DNA of 29,799 bases from Eudoraea sp. (GTDB taxonomy: Bacteria; Bacteroidota; Bacteroidia; Flavobacteriales; Flavobacteriaceae): the NCBI GenBank assembly GCA_013042125.1, contig JABDQS010000062.1, positions 1-29,799 on the forward strand. The letters run 5' to 3'. The position numbers and the translations under genes are program-made. Numbering within the stretch: the stretch's first letter is position 1; each line of letters starts with the position of its first letter. Shown here in pieces: positions 1 to 8,271 of the stretch. A model generated the notes under the pieces. That model did no database searches. It was given only the letters and a program-made list of their open reading frames with translations, and was not told the origin of the DNA.

Positions 1-672
1 ATATAAGGAGGAAGCAGGGCCCTTCACGACCTCTATCTGTGCTATAAGCGAGTTTGGGATACCCGAAAGACCATATACCGTACCTAATCCACTAACTATT
101 GGCATACCATCTATAAGGACAAGGGTATAAGGTCCTTCAAGGCCATTAATATGGACATCCCCCGTATTGCATACATTGCAATTTATTTGGGGACGAACAC
201 CATTTACATTAGAAAGGGCCTCAAATATATTAGCGGTCGGATTTTGTTGCAAGAACGCAGGAGAATAGACTTCTACAGGAACCGGACTTTCCAGCCTGTT
301 TACCGGTTTCAGCGTGCCGGTCACCACAATATCGTCAAGGTTTTCTATGTCTGGAGATAATGCTATATCTAGAGTTTGGATTTCATTTGCCGACAGTGTT
401 ACATTGGTTCTAAAGTTCCTATATCCAAGTGCCGATACGAGTATCGTGTATCGCCCCGGCTCAATGTCCCCCAATTCATAGTATCCTTCTTCATTACTAG
501 AAGTACCTTTTATAGTATTCTTTAGGCTTACATTTACAAATGGAACGGGCTGGCCATTATCCGTAATTTTCCCTATGATCATGGCTTTTTGTGCCAACAG
601 GTTCGTACTGAATAGTATGGCCGTAAAGACCATAATTAAAAGGGAATACGGTTTGCAACGATAATAAGGCAT
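1..672 (-). CDS. TonB-dependent outer-membrane receptor, N-terminal 224 residues (truncated by window edge)
   Basis: Reads from an ATG at 672 to base 1 with no stop, so only the N-terminal part is present. Seen: a signal peptide ending near residue 28 (NLLAQ), a CarboxypepD_reg-like beta-sandwich at about 30-107 (G-K-I-T-D-N-G-Q-P-V-P-F start), a TonB-box-like stretch DDIVVTGT at 113-120, then a plug domain from about 128 with VLIDGMPIVSG and IEVVKGPASSLY. The plug carries C165-N-V-C168 just before GDVHINGLEGP. Family knowledge: such receptors use TonB energy to import scarce ligands, often metal complexes. It is divergent from a DtxR-type repressor, with an operator-like palindrome over its promoter, so a metal substrate (Mn, Fe or Zn) is inferred. 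The substrate cannot be read from this fragment. Confidence 0.9.
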   Translation of the reverse strand, partial: MPYYRCKPYSLLIMVFTAILFSTNLLAQKAMIIGKITDNGQPVPFVNVSLKNTIKGTSSNEEGYYELGDIEPGRYTILVSALGYRNFRTNVTLSANEIQTLDIALSPDIENLDDIVVTGTLKPVNRLESPVPVEVYSPAFLQQNPTANIFEALSNVNGVRPQINCNVCNTGDVHINGLEGPYTLVLIDGMPIVSGLGTVYGLSGIPNSLIAQIEVVKGPASSLY

Positions 673-688
673 TTCCTGCTATTCAATA

Positions 689-704
689 TTTAGACAAAAC
701 TAAA
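689..704. promoter_or_regulatory. Candidate DtxR-family operator, TTTAG-N6-CTAAA
   Basis: A 16-bp inverted repeat TTTAGACAAAACTAAA lies in the 80-bp gap between the divergent receptor and DtxR genes and covers the receptor's candidate -7 box. Size and symmetry fit a dimeric winged-helix repressor site. The assignment to the adjacent repressor is inference. Confidence 0.45.
695..702 (-). promoter_or_regulatory. Candidate -7 promoter element of the TonB receptor gene
   Basis: On the minus strand this reads TAGTTTTG, matching the Bacteroidota -7 consensus TAnnTTTG, 23 bp before the receptor ATG. A TTG lies upstream at 719-717 but with a short spacing of 14, so the -33 box is uncertain. Confidence 0.45.
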
Positions 705-735
705 AATATGTTTTTACAAATAAAAATGTATTTTT
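702..735. promoter_or_regulatory. Two AAAAA-N4-TTTTT palindromes 20 bp apart, with a -7 box for the repressor gene
   Basis: AAAAATATGTTTTT (702-715) and AAAAATGTATTTTT (722-735) are spaced exactly 20 bp, about two helical turns. The second overlaps TATTTTTG at 729-736, a TAnnTTTG match 16 bp before the dtxR-type ATG. They could be autoregulatory sites or only AT-rich promoter DNA. No good -33 box is visible. Confidence 0.35.
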
Positions 736-752
736 GTTAGGAAGTAAAAAAA

Positions 753-1400
753 ATGACTCAATCTGAAGAAAATTATCTAAAGGCTGTCTATCATCTGGAA
801 GGTTCCCAGATGGGTAAAGTAAACACCAATGCCATTGCGGATTATATGCGCACAAAGCCCTCCTCAGTGACGGATATGGTAAAGAAACTATCAGAAAAGG
901 GGCTTTTAAACTATAAAAGATATCAGGGTGTTTCCCTTACGGTTCCGGGTACAAAAAAAGCGCTGTCTGTAATACGCAAGCATAGATTATGGGAAACCTT
1001 CCTTGTTGAAAAACTAGATTTTTCCTGGGATGAGGTCCATGAAGTTGCCGAACAACTGGAACATATTGAAAGCGAAAAGCTTATTGATCAGTTAGATAGT
1101 TTCCTGGGCTTTCCAAAGGCCGACCCCCATGGGGATCCTATTCCGGATAAGAACGGGGAACTGGAGGAGCAACACACGCGCTTATTAAGTTTATTGCCTG
1201 TGAATTCATCTTCTATCTGTGTTGGGGTTCGGGACACTTCGGTGTCTTTTCTCAACTATTTGGACAAGAATAAGATCGCTCTCGGAGATCAGATCCAGGT
1301 TTTAGAAAAGGAAGCATTTGACGACTCCGTACACATACAAATTGGGGAAAGGAAACTCCATCTATCTAACAGAATAGCCTCTAATCTCTTTATGAAATAG
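753..1400 (+). CDS. Metal-dependent transcriptional repressor, DtxR/MntR family
   Basis: 215 residues. Seen: N-terminal winged helix with PSSVTDMVKKL as recognition helix (36-46), then the dimerisation and metal-binding domain with KHRLWE (76-81), H96, E100 and E103-H104, then DPHGDPIP (124-131) and an SH3/FeoA-like C-terminal part with D-Q-I-Q-V-L. By alignment from memory, E100 sits where DtxR has its Cys102 ligand and MntR has Glu99, which leans towards Mn or mixed Mn/Fe sensing. N7 stands where MntR has Asp8 and DtxR Met10. Family role: binds DNA when metal-loaded and represses uptake genes. The ZIP gene starts 5 bp after its stop, so the two are probably one operon, and the TonB receptor is divergent. 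ATG 753 is preceded by a TAnnTTTG box. Confidence 0.92.
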   Translation: MTQSEENYLKAVYHLEGSQMGKVNTNAIADYMRTKPSSVTDMVKKLSEKGLLNYKRYQGVSLTVPGTKKALSVIRKHRLWETFLVEKLDFSWDEVHEVAEQLEHIESEKLIDQLDSFLGFPKADPHGDPIPDKNGELEEQHTRLLSLLPVNSSSICVGVRDTSVSFLNYLDKNKIALGDQIQVLEKEAFDDSVHIQIGERKLHLSNRIASNLFMK

Positions 1401-1405
1401 ACTTT

Positions 1406-2227
1406 ATGGCCATGGATCAAATCATTTCGTACTTCGAATCTATAAACCCAATCCTTGCGGCTTTATATGCTACCCTGTTTACCTGGGGACTTACCGCATT
1501 GGGAGCATCTCTCGTCTTTTTATTTAAGACCATGAACCGCGCCGTTTTAGACGGCATGCTCGGATTCACAGGAGGGGTCATGGTAGCGGCAAGTTTTTGG
1601 AGTCTCCTGGCGCCGGGTATTGAAATGAGCCCAGGGGAGGGCTTTGTAAAAGTGATCCCAGCCGCCATTGGATTTTTATTTGGTGCAGCATTCATCTACG
1701 GACTAGACAAGATACTTCCGCATGTACATATCAACTTCAAGGAAACGGAAGGTATAAAAACTCCCTGGCATCGTACTACATTATTAACGTTGGCCATTAC
1801 CATGCACAATATCCCGGAAGGATTAGCTGTGGGAGTTCTTTTCGGTGGAGTGGCAGCGGGTTTTGAAGGTGCTAATATTGGAGGTGCCGTGGCCCTCGCA
1901 CTTGGAATAGGACTTCAGAATTTTCCGGAAGGATTTGCAGTGGCTATGCCAATTAGAAGACAGGGGTTGAGCAGAATGAAGAGCTTTTTCTACGGACAGG
2001 CATCAGCCGTAGTAGAGCCTATTGCTGCTGTTTTGGGGGCATGGGCAGTTCTTACTTTTCAGCCTATTTTACCATATGCATTGTCCTTTGCCGCTGGCGC
2101 CATGATCTTTGTGGTGGTGGAAGAGGTGATCCCGGAAACCCAGCAAGACAAATACACAGATATTGCCACCATGGGATTTATTGGCGGGTTTATTATTATG
2201 ATGGCCCTCGATGTTGGCCTGGGATAA
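1406..2227 (+). CDS. ZIP family divalent metal transporter (GufA/ZupT-like)
   Basis: 273 residues with about eight hydrophobic segments. The two ZIP signature helices are clear: H134-N-I-P-E138-G in TM4 and Q171-N-F-P-E175-G in TM5. The second motif has Gln in place of the first His, as in the GufA-type branch. Family knowledge: inner-membrane uptake of Zn, Mn or Fe, substrate not fixed by sequence. A HVHIN segment (106-110) lies in a loop between TM3 and TM4. It follows the DtxR-type repressor by 5 bp. ATG 1406 (MAMDQ) is used, and ATG 1412 is an equally possible start. The stop is 10 bp from the convergent stop of the efflux adaptor, with no clear hairpin between them. Confidence 0.9.
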   Translation: MAMDQIISYFESINPILAALYATLFTWGLTALGASLVFLFKTMNRAVLDGMLGFTGGVMVAASFWSLLAPGIEMSPGEGFVKVIPAAIGFLFGAAFIYGLDKILPHVHINFKETEGIKTPWHRTTLLTLAITMHNIPEGLAVGVLFGGVAAGFEGANIGGAVALALGIGLQNFPEGFAVAMPIRRQGLSRMKSFFYGQASAVVEPIAAVLGAWAVLTFQPILPYALSFAAGAMIFVVVEEVIPETQQDKYTDIATMGFIGGFIIMMALDVGLG

Positions 2228-2237
2228 ATACCAGCAC

Positions 2238-3371
2238 TTATTCGGTTAGGAGAGGAAAGGCTCCATTGATCAGAAAGCGCGATTCACCATCCTTCCCTTC
2301 ATATGATTCCAAAGCTGTAAACCCATCAAACTGCTCACCTGCCCTGATCGTCACTTTTTCGAAGACATAGCCAGTATCATTCTCTGCGGTTAATTTGAGG
2401 GCATAATATGTGTTGTTTATTTCCGCCAGAGCCACGGAGGGCAAAGCTTTTTTCAATGATGATGAGGTGACGATGCGCGAGTCCACGAACATACCCGTTA
2501 AGAAAGTATGCTTCTCTTCATCTTTTAAATGACCATGCACTTTAATGGTCCTGTTCTTTTCAATATTGGTTCCGATCAAATATACCTCAGCCTCAAATAC
2601 TTCCTCTGAGGATTCGGGTATAGTAAACCAAATGGTCTGGCCCTTACGCAATTTCATAATATCCTTTTCAAAAACACTCAATTCCAAATGAATATGATCA
2701 TTGTCCGTGATCTCAAGGATCTCATCTGAAGGTGAAACATACATCCCTTTGGTCACATTATTTTTTGTTATACTTCCGAAAATTGGGGCATAAATATTGG
2801 CCACGGAGCGAATGTCACCTTCTTCCACTTTTTCGATTGAAAAATTCAACATGCTCAGCTTTTGTTTCAGGCCGTTATATAGAGCCAACTTGCCCTTGTA
2901 ATCGCTTTCGGCTTTTAAGAAGCTTTTCTGAGATGAGATATTCTCAGCAATGAGTTGCTTTTGCCGTTCGTATTCGGCCTCCAGGAATGTTAGCTGTTGA
3001 CGGGTCTCAAGATAGTTTTGCTGAAGGGATACAAACTCGGGATTCTCTATAGTAAGTAACAACTGCCCTTTTTTAACCTGATCACCAATAAGTAATGGGG
3101 TATCTTTTATATACCCCCCAATGAACGCGCTTACAACGGCTTTGTTCTGTGGAGGAACCTCTATAATGCCGGTTGCCTGCACGGTTTCAGGGAATTCCCT
3201 TTCTTCCGGGACACCTAACTTCATTTCCCCCAACTCGAATTGTTCCTGAGAAACGGTTATCAGCAGGTTGCCTTTTTCATCGGCATTCGAAGATTCAGTT
3301 TCTTTGCTTTTACAACCAAAAAATGTAATCAAGAGAAGAAGAATGGATAGTAAATATATAGAGCGTTTCAT
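2238..3371 (-). CDS. RND efflux periplasmic adaptor (CzcB/CusB-like membrane fusion lipoprotein)
   Basis: 377 residues. N-terminal lipoprotein signal with Cys20 after a hydrophobic run, so probably lipid-anchored. Then comes a barrel-sandwich start (VVSAFIGGYIKDTPLLIGDQVKKGQLL), a long alpha-hairpin of about 110-175 rich in Q, E and K (LQQNYLETRQQLTFLEAEYE), and the second lipoyl half with IYAPIFGSI and KGMYVSPSDEILEI. This is the canonical order of the membrane fusion family. It links the inner-membrane RND pump to the outer-membrane channel and may hand metal to the pump. Its start lies 10 bp after the stop of the pump gene, so co-transcription is likely. No His-rich N-terminal metal-binding tail is visible. 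Function is assigned from family and neighbours. Confidence 0.92.
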   Translation of the reverse strand: MKRSIYLLSILLLLITFFGCKSKETESSNADEKGNLLITVSQEQFELGEMKLGVPEEREFPETVQATGIIEVPPQNKAVVSAFIGGYIKDTPLLIGDQVKKGQLLLTIENPEFVSLQQNYLETRQQLTFLEAEYERQKQLIAENISSQKSFLKAESDYKGKLALYNGLKQKLSMLNFSIEKVEEGDIRSVANIYAPIFGSITKNNVTKGMYVSPSDEILEITDNDHIHLELSVFEKDIMKLRKGQTIWFTIPESSEEVFEAEVYLIGTNIEKNRTIKVHGHLKDEEKHTFLTGMFVDSRIVTSSSLKKALPSVALAEINNTYYALKLTAENDTGYVFEKVTIRAGEQFDGFTALESYEGKDGESRFLINGAFPLLTE

Positions 3372-3381
3372 AGTCTTTTTA

Positions 3382-6300
3382 TTAAAGGGTTAAATAATTG
3401 ATCTCAATGATGGTCTGGTTATAATCATTAAGGCTATCTAGGTAATTCAGTATAATTTCATAAGCATTCTCAATACTTTGAATATATTGAAAGAAGTCAA
3501 TTTCTCCATTTCTGAAACTACTGGACGCAGTTTTCAGAATTTCATCTGAAAGTGTTTTTCCTTCTGTTTCATAATAGGCCAAAGCCTTTTTGTTTTGAAG
3601 GAAAGAAGCCTGCAGTATCTTCCATTTTGTTTTAAGCTGGCTTTCATATTCAATGCCTTCCTTTGCAACCACTTCTTTTTCAATAGAAGAAGCCTTTATT
3701 TTGGAAGCATGACCGCTGAATAGTAGTGGTATTTTTACTCCTATTAGATAACCGTTCACATTGCCATTGAGTTGGGCATTGGTTCCCTGAAAATATTCCA
3801 GGGCAATATCTGGTAAGAGACGTTGTTTTTCCAATTGATTTTCTGCCTTCATCAGCATGTTCCTGTTCCGATAAAGAGCCATTTCCGGGGAATCATCTAT
3901 CTGTTGCTGCTTTAAGTCGGCCTTTTTCATTGGTTCCTTTAATATATTGAGGGTATCCGTTATTTGAAGGATCTGAAGAAGAGAGGTGTAGGATTGTTCT
4001 ACTTCTTTTACAGCCATATTTTTTTGTATCTCGATCTGCCTTTGTTTGGCGGTCGCTGTCACTTTCTCAAGATAGTTGGTCTCGCCTAATTCAAATCGGC
4101 GTCCGGCAGCATAGTCAAATCGTTTGTAAAGACTATCTAATCGATCATAGATAAGCTCCTTTTCCTTTTTTACCTGATAGTCATAATAGGCTTCTGTCAA
4201 TCTTTTAAGGACCAACTTTTTTTCAATTTGAAATAAATAATCATCGAGCTGCGCCTGCATTTTTTGCACCTTTCTCTGTGCCCCGTACACTGTTGGGAAC
4301 AGGAGATCTTGCCTTACCCCAAATACGTCTACCGGTAATCCGTTAGTGGCTAAATTATTTTGATCATAGGTATAGTAAACTTCAGTTTTGTCAAAATTAA
4401 AAGCCGCTCCTTTTAAAGCTTCCGATCTTTCCAACCTCAATTTAGAAGCCTGTAAACCCGCGTTGTTTTTTAGTGCGATCGGGATCAGTTCTTCCAAACC
4501 CATAGGAGAGGTTTGGCCAGTGACTCCAAAAGACATCAGGATAAAAAGTATTCCCAGCGATTTCTTCGATGAGATTCGTCCCCGTATTTTTCGATGAGTA
4601 TAGGAACTATTGAAAATGGCATACAACACCGGGAGCACCACCAGGGTCAACAGGGTAGCAGAAACCAAACCACCTATGACTACAGTGGCAAGGGGCCGTT
4701 GTACTTCTGCCCCGGCATTGGTAGAGATGGCCATTGGCAAAAACCCTAATGCCGCTGCGGACGCAGTCAGTAAAACAGGTCTTAACCGGTCTTTAGTTCC
4801 TTGTTTAATTAGTGATTCCATATCTGCAAATCCTTGACGTTTAAGTTCCTTGAAATGTTCAATAAGTACTATTCCATTGAGTACCGCGATACCAAAAAGA
4901 GCAATAAAACCTACCCCTGCTGAAATACTGAAAGGCAAACCCCGTATCCAAAGCAGGAAGACCCCTCCTATAGCTGAAAGAGGAATGGCCGAATAGATCA
5001 AAAGCGCTTCTTTGACCGAATTAAAAGTGAAAAAGAGCATGACGAAAATCAAGATCAGGGCAATAGGAACAGCTACTTTAAGTCGGGCTTCAGCACTCTT
5101 CAGATTTTCAAATTGCCCCCCATAGCTGATCGTATATCCCACGGGAAGTGAAATGTTGTCATTTATGAGTAGTTGAACGTCATCCACGACCGATTGCAGG
5201 TCGCGATTCCGAACATTGATCCCCACTACAATTCTTCTTTGTGAATTATCGCGGGCAATTTTAGCTGCTTCCTTTTTGTAGGTAATGTTGGCCACCTGGG
5301 CTAACGGAATTTTACCACCCGAAGGCAGATCAACATATAAATTCTTCAAATCGTCTATGCCTTTTCGTTGCTCTTGGTTTAATCTTACCACCATATCAAA
5401 TTTTCGCTCTCCCTCGAAGACACTACCCACAATATTCCCGGAAAACCCCATAGATACCATTTTGTTAAGGTCCTCAATAGTTAGCCCATAGCGGGCCAAT
5501 TTGGAACGGTCATAGGATACATTCATTTGTGGCAGGCCCGCGATCTTTTCAACTGTGATATCTGCTGCGCCTTCCACATCCTTAATTAGTGATTTAATTT
5601 CCTCTCCTTTTTTAGTGAGAATATCTAGATCCTCTCCAAAGATCTTAATAGCCACATCTGCCCTTACCCCCGTGATCAGTTCATTGAAACGCATTTCTAT
5701 GGGTTGGGTAAATTCAATTTGCATTCCGGGGAGCTTTTCCAGGGCCTCTTTGAATTTTTCAGCCAGTTCATCCTTTGATTTGGCAGAGGTCCAGGTACGT
5801 ATAGGATTAAGAATTATTATTACGTCACTCTCTTCCATTGACATAGGATCTGTTGGAACTTCAGCAGCACCAATGCGGGTAACAACTTGTTTTACTTCGG
5901 GAAAATCATCCAGGAGTATATTCTCAATTTTTGTCGTGATCTCAATAGTCTCGCTTAGGGAGGTTCCTGTTTTCAATACCGGTTGAATAACAAAATCGCC
6001 TTCATCGAGCGTTGGTACAAATTCGCTGCCCAAATTGACAAAAAGGAGCAAGGCAGATACTAGCAGTACCAAAGCGATCCCTAAGACTATTTTTTTCTTT
6101 CGAAGGGCCCAGAGAAGTACAGGGGTATAATGGGCATATAACCAATTGATAATTCTTACTGCGATATTCTTTTCTGTTTGTTGAAAAGGCTTTAAGAAAA
6201 TAGATGAAATAACGGGGACATAGGTAAGACAAAGTATCATGGCCCCAATGAGGGCAAAACTAAAAGTGAGCCCCATGGGTCTGAACATTTTTCCCTCTAC

Positions 6301-7716
6301 GCCGCTCAGCGAAAGGATGGGAATAAAAACGATCAGGATGATCAGTTGGCCAAAAATGGCTGAGTTCATCATCTTTGTGGCTCCATTCTGAACAATTGTG
6401 TCTTTAAATTCCTTTTGCGCTTGCCTCTTTAAGTTGCGGAATTGATTAGCTCTTGTAGTGATCTCAAAGGCGATGAATTCAACAATAATAACCGCCCCAT
6501 CAATAATGATCCCAAAATCGATGGCACCCAAACTCATTAGGTTAGCATCTACTCCAAAAAGGTACATCAAGGATAATGCAAATAATAAACTCAAAGGAAT
6601 TACAGAAGCTACGACCAGTCCGGATCTGAAATTCCCAAGGAGTATAACTACTACAAAAATGACGATAAGACATCCAAGCAGAAGATTTTCTGTTACTGTA
6701 GCAGTGGTTCTTTCTATTAATTCGCTTCTGTCCAGGAATGCGTTAATATAAACACCTTCAGGTAAGGATCCTGAAATGGAAGCCACCCTTTCCTTGACTG
6801 CTTCGATCACTTTTTTTGAATTGGCATTCTTGAGCATCATCACCTGGCCCAGTACTTTTTCACCTTCACCATTACCTGTGATAGCTCCAAAACGCAAGGC
6901 ATTTCCAAAGCCTACTTTCGCGATATCCTTAATTAAAACAGGGATCCCATCCTTGTTTTTGACGACAATTTGCTCGATGTCATCTATGGAGCCTACCAGG
7001 CCTTCGCCACGGATAAAATAAACCTGACTCTCTTTTTCAATATATCCACCCCCGGTTACACTATTGTTTTTTTCCAATGCCGTAAATACATCACCGGCAG
7101 TGATATCCATAGCGTTCAACTGCTGTGTATTGATCGCAATTTCATACTGTTTCAACTTTCCACCCCAGGTATTGACCTCTACCACGCCGGGAATTCCCGA
7201 AAGTTGTCTCTTTACTACCCAATCCTGTATTGTACGTAGATCGGTGGGGGAATAACGGTCCTTATATTCCGGTTTTACTTCCAGGGTATATTGATAGATC
7301 TCTCCTAAGCCTGTAGTTATAGGCCCCATTTCCGGACTTCCAAAACCTTGTGGGATTTTCTCTGAAGCCGATTTTATTTTTTCTGCTATCAGTTGACGTG
7401 GCAAATAGCTGCCCATATCATCATCAAAGACGATAGTAACTACAGATAATCCAAACTTTGAAATGGACCTGATCTCCTGCACACCCGGCAGGTTCACCAT
7501 TTCGAGCTCCACCGGATAGGTAATGAACTTTTCCATTTCCTGTGTAGACAAGCTTGTAGAGGTAGTGATCACCTGAACCTGATTGTTGGTTACGTCGGGA
7601 ACGGCACCAATGGGTATTTGTGTTAGGGAAAATGATCCATAACCAATTATAAACACTACAAATAGGAGTATTAGAAATTTATTCCGAATACTGAAATTAA
7701 TGATATATGAAAGCAT
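3382..7716 (-). CDS. CzcA-type heavy-metal RND pump fused to a TolC/CzcC-like outer-membrane factor
   Basis: 1444 residues. Residues 1 to about 1036 are a complete RND pump: IPIGAVPDVTNNQVQV near the N-terminus, periplasmic loops, and the TM4 motif D400-F-G-I-I-I-D406-G-A-V-I-I-V-E413. That motif places it in the Zn/Co/Cd (CzcA) branch rather than the Cu/Ag (CusA) branch. A basic-hydrophobic stretch at 1053-1070 (KKSLGILFILMSFGVTGQ) resembles a Bacteroidota signal peptide. It is followed by a roughly 370-residue outer-membrane-factor domain (PMGLEELIPIALKNNAGLQ; long coiled coils; GVKIPLLFSG). Free CzcA proteins are about 1040-1060 residues, so this is a full fusion, not a truncation. Such fusions are known in Bacteroidota. 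The His-rich gene is 116 bp upstream and the adaptor 10 bp downstream. Exact metal specificity is uncertain. Confidence 0.93.
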   Translation of the reverse strand: MLSYIINFSIRNKFLILLFVVFIIGYGSFSLTQIPIGAVPDVTNNQVQVITTSTSLSTQEMEKFITYPVELEMVNLPGVQEIRSISKFGLSVVTIVFDDDMGSYLPRQLIAEKIKSASEKIPQGFGSPEMGPITTGLGEIYQYTLEVKPEYKDRYSPTDLRTIQDWVVKRQLSGIPGVVEVNTWGGKLKQYEIAINTQQLNAMDITAGDVFTALEKNNSVTGGGYIEKESQVYFIRGEGLVGSIDDIEQIVVKNKDGIPVLIKDIAKVGFGNALRFGAITGNGEGEKVLGQVMMLKNANSKKVIEAVKERVASISGSLPEGVYINAFLDRSELIERTTATVTENLLLGCLIVIFVVVILLGNFRSGLVVASVIPLSLLFALSLMYLFGVDANLMSLGAIDFGIIIDGAVIIVEFIAFEITTRANQFRNLKRQAQKEFKDTIVQNGATKMMNSAIFGQLIILIVFIPILSLSGVEGKMFRPMGLTFSFALIGAMILCLTYVPVISSIFLKPFQQTEKNIAVRIINWLYAHYTPVLLWALRKKKIVLGIALVLLVSALLLFVNLGSEFVPTLDEGDFVIQPVLKTGTSLSETIEITTKIENILLDDFPEVKQVVTRIGAAEVPTDPMSMEESDVIIILNPIRTWTSAKSKDELAEKFKEALEKLPGMQIEFTQPIEMRFNELITGVRADVAIKIFGEDLDILTKKGEEIKSLIKDVEGAADITVEKIAGLPQMNVSYDRSKLARYGLTIEDLNKMVSMGFSGNIVGSVFEGERKFDMVVRLNQEQRKGIDDLKNLYVDLPSGGKIPLAQVANITYKKEAAKIARDNSQRRIVVGINVRNRDLQSVVDDVQLLINDNISLPVGYTISYGGQFENLKSAEARLKVAVPIALILIFVMLFFTFNSVKEALLIYSAIPLSAIGGVFLLWIRGLPFSISAGVGFIALFGIAVLNGIVLIEHFKELKRQGFADMESLIKQGTKDRLRPVLLTASAAALGFLPMAISTNAGAEVQRPLATVVIGGLVSATLLTLVVLPVLYAIFNSSYTHRKIRGRISSKKSLGILFILMSFGVTGQTSPMGLEELIPIALKNNAGLQASKLRLERSEALKGAAFNFDKTEVYYTYDQNNLATNGLPVDVFGVRQDLLFPTVYGAQRKVQKMQAQLDDYLFQIEKKLVLKRLTEAYYDYQVKKEKELIYDRLDSLYKRFDYAAGRRFELGETNYLEKVTATAKQRQIEIQKNMAVKEVEQSYTSLLQILQITDTLNILKEPMKKADLKQQQIDDSPEMALYRNRNMLMKAENQLEKQRLLPDIALEYFQGTNAQLNGNVNGYLIGVKIPLLFSGHASKIKASSIEKEVVAKEGIEYESQLKTKWKILQASFLQNKKALAYYETEGKTLSDEILKTASSSFRNGEIDFFQYIQSIENAYEIILNYLDSLNDYNQTIIEINYLTL

Positions 7717-7832
7717 AATTCAAAGACGTATTGATATGAAAACTAATCCGTTGGAACGAATTGGTGATCTTTTTAGAATTCCATTAAATAGCTGGATCGC
7801 CAGAGAAGGTGCCGCGGAGGCAGTATCTGGAA

Positions 7833-8234
7833 TTATACGTGTCTGGGAGGTTGAAATATACCGGATTGGTGTCCGGCGGAATCGCTTATTAGATAATAGA
7901 AGCCATTCCTTTTTTTGGAGGACAATTCTGTTCTTTCCCTGCTAATAACATTAGGAAATAGAACCAGGGCATTAACTAAATGGTGCGTACAGGTATTATT
8001 TTGAAAAGGTAAATTTTCGTGTTCCTCATGTTCTTCCTCGTGATTATTGTGGTGGTCTTCCTTCAATTCACCGTAATGCTTTGAAATGAACACAAATAAG
8101 TTATCACCATATTGTTCTTTGTGGAAGGTAGCGTGTTCCAACAACTCATCCAATTGAATGATATCCCCAAAACTTATATTAAAACTTTGAATTAAAATAA
8201 GCAAAGAGGCTAGTATGGATAACAGTTTTGTCAT
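7833..8234 (-). CDS. Small His-rich secreted protein of the metal efflux cluster (uncharacterised)
   Basis: 133 residues, no family I can name with confidence. A hydrophobic signal segment spans about 4-22 (LLSILASLLILIQSF). The mature part has an acidic histidine cluster at 57-73 (LKEDHHNNHEEEHEEHE) and C82-T-H-H further on. The C-terminal third is basic and polar without a second membrane segment. The His/Glu cluster could bind Zn, Ni, Co or Cu in the periplasm. Because it precedes the czcA-type gene on the same strand by 116 bp and has its own palindrome-covered promoter, a metal buffer or sensor for the pump is a reasonable inference. A simple membrane-attached or secreted protein of other function is not excluded. 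Confidence 0.75.
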   Translation of the reverse strand: MTKLLSILASLLILIQSFNISFGDIIQLDELLEHATFHKEQYGDNLFVFISKHYGELKEDHHNNHEEEHEEHENLPFQNNTCTHHLVNALVLFPNVISRERTELSSKKRNGFYYLISDSAGHQSGIFQPPRHV

Positions 8235-8240
8235 AGTCTA

Positions 8241-8257
8241 GGTATATCAAATATACC
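8241..8257 (-). promoter_or_regulatory. Promoter with overlapping 17-bp palindromic operator for the efflux genes
   Basis: The minus strand reads GGTATATTTGATATACC: perfect 7-bp arms around a 3-bp centre, 6 bp upstream of the His-rich gene ATG. It contains TATATTTG, an exact TAnnTTTG -7 box, with a CTG about 17 bp further upstream as a weak -33. A regulator bound here would block RNA polymerase. The predicted 5' leader is only about 10 nt. Which regulator binds is unknown. Confidence 0.55.
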
Positions 8258-8271
8258 ATTTTTACAGATAA

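Noticed and set aside
1417..1695. Antisense frame inside the ZIP gene
   Set aside because: Shadow of the transporter's membrane helices read backwards.
7700..7945. 81-residue plus-strand frame between the pump and His-rich genes
   Set aside because: It overlaps both minus-strand genes antisense and has no recognisable domain.
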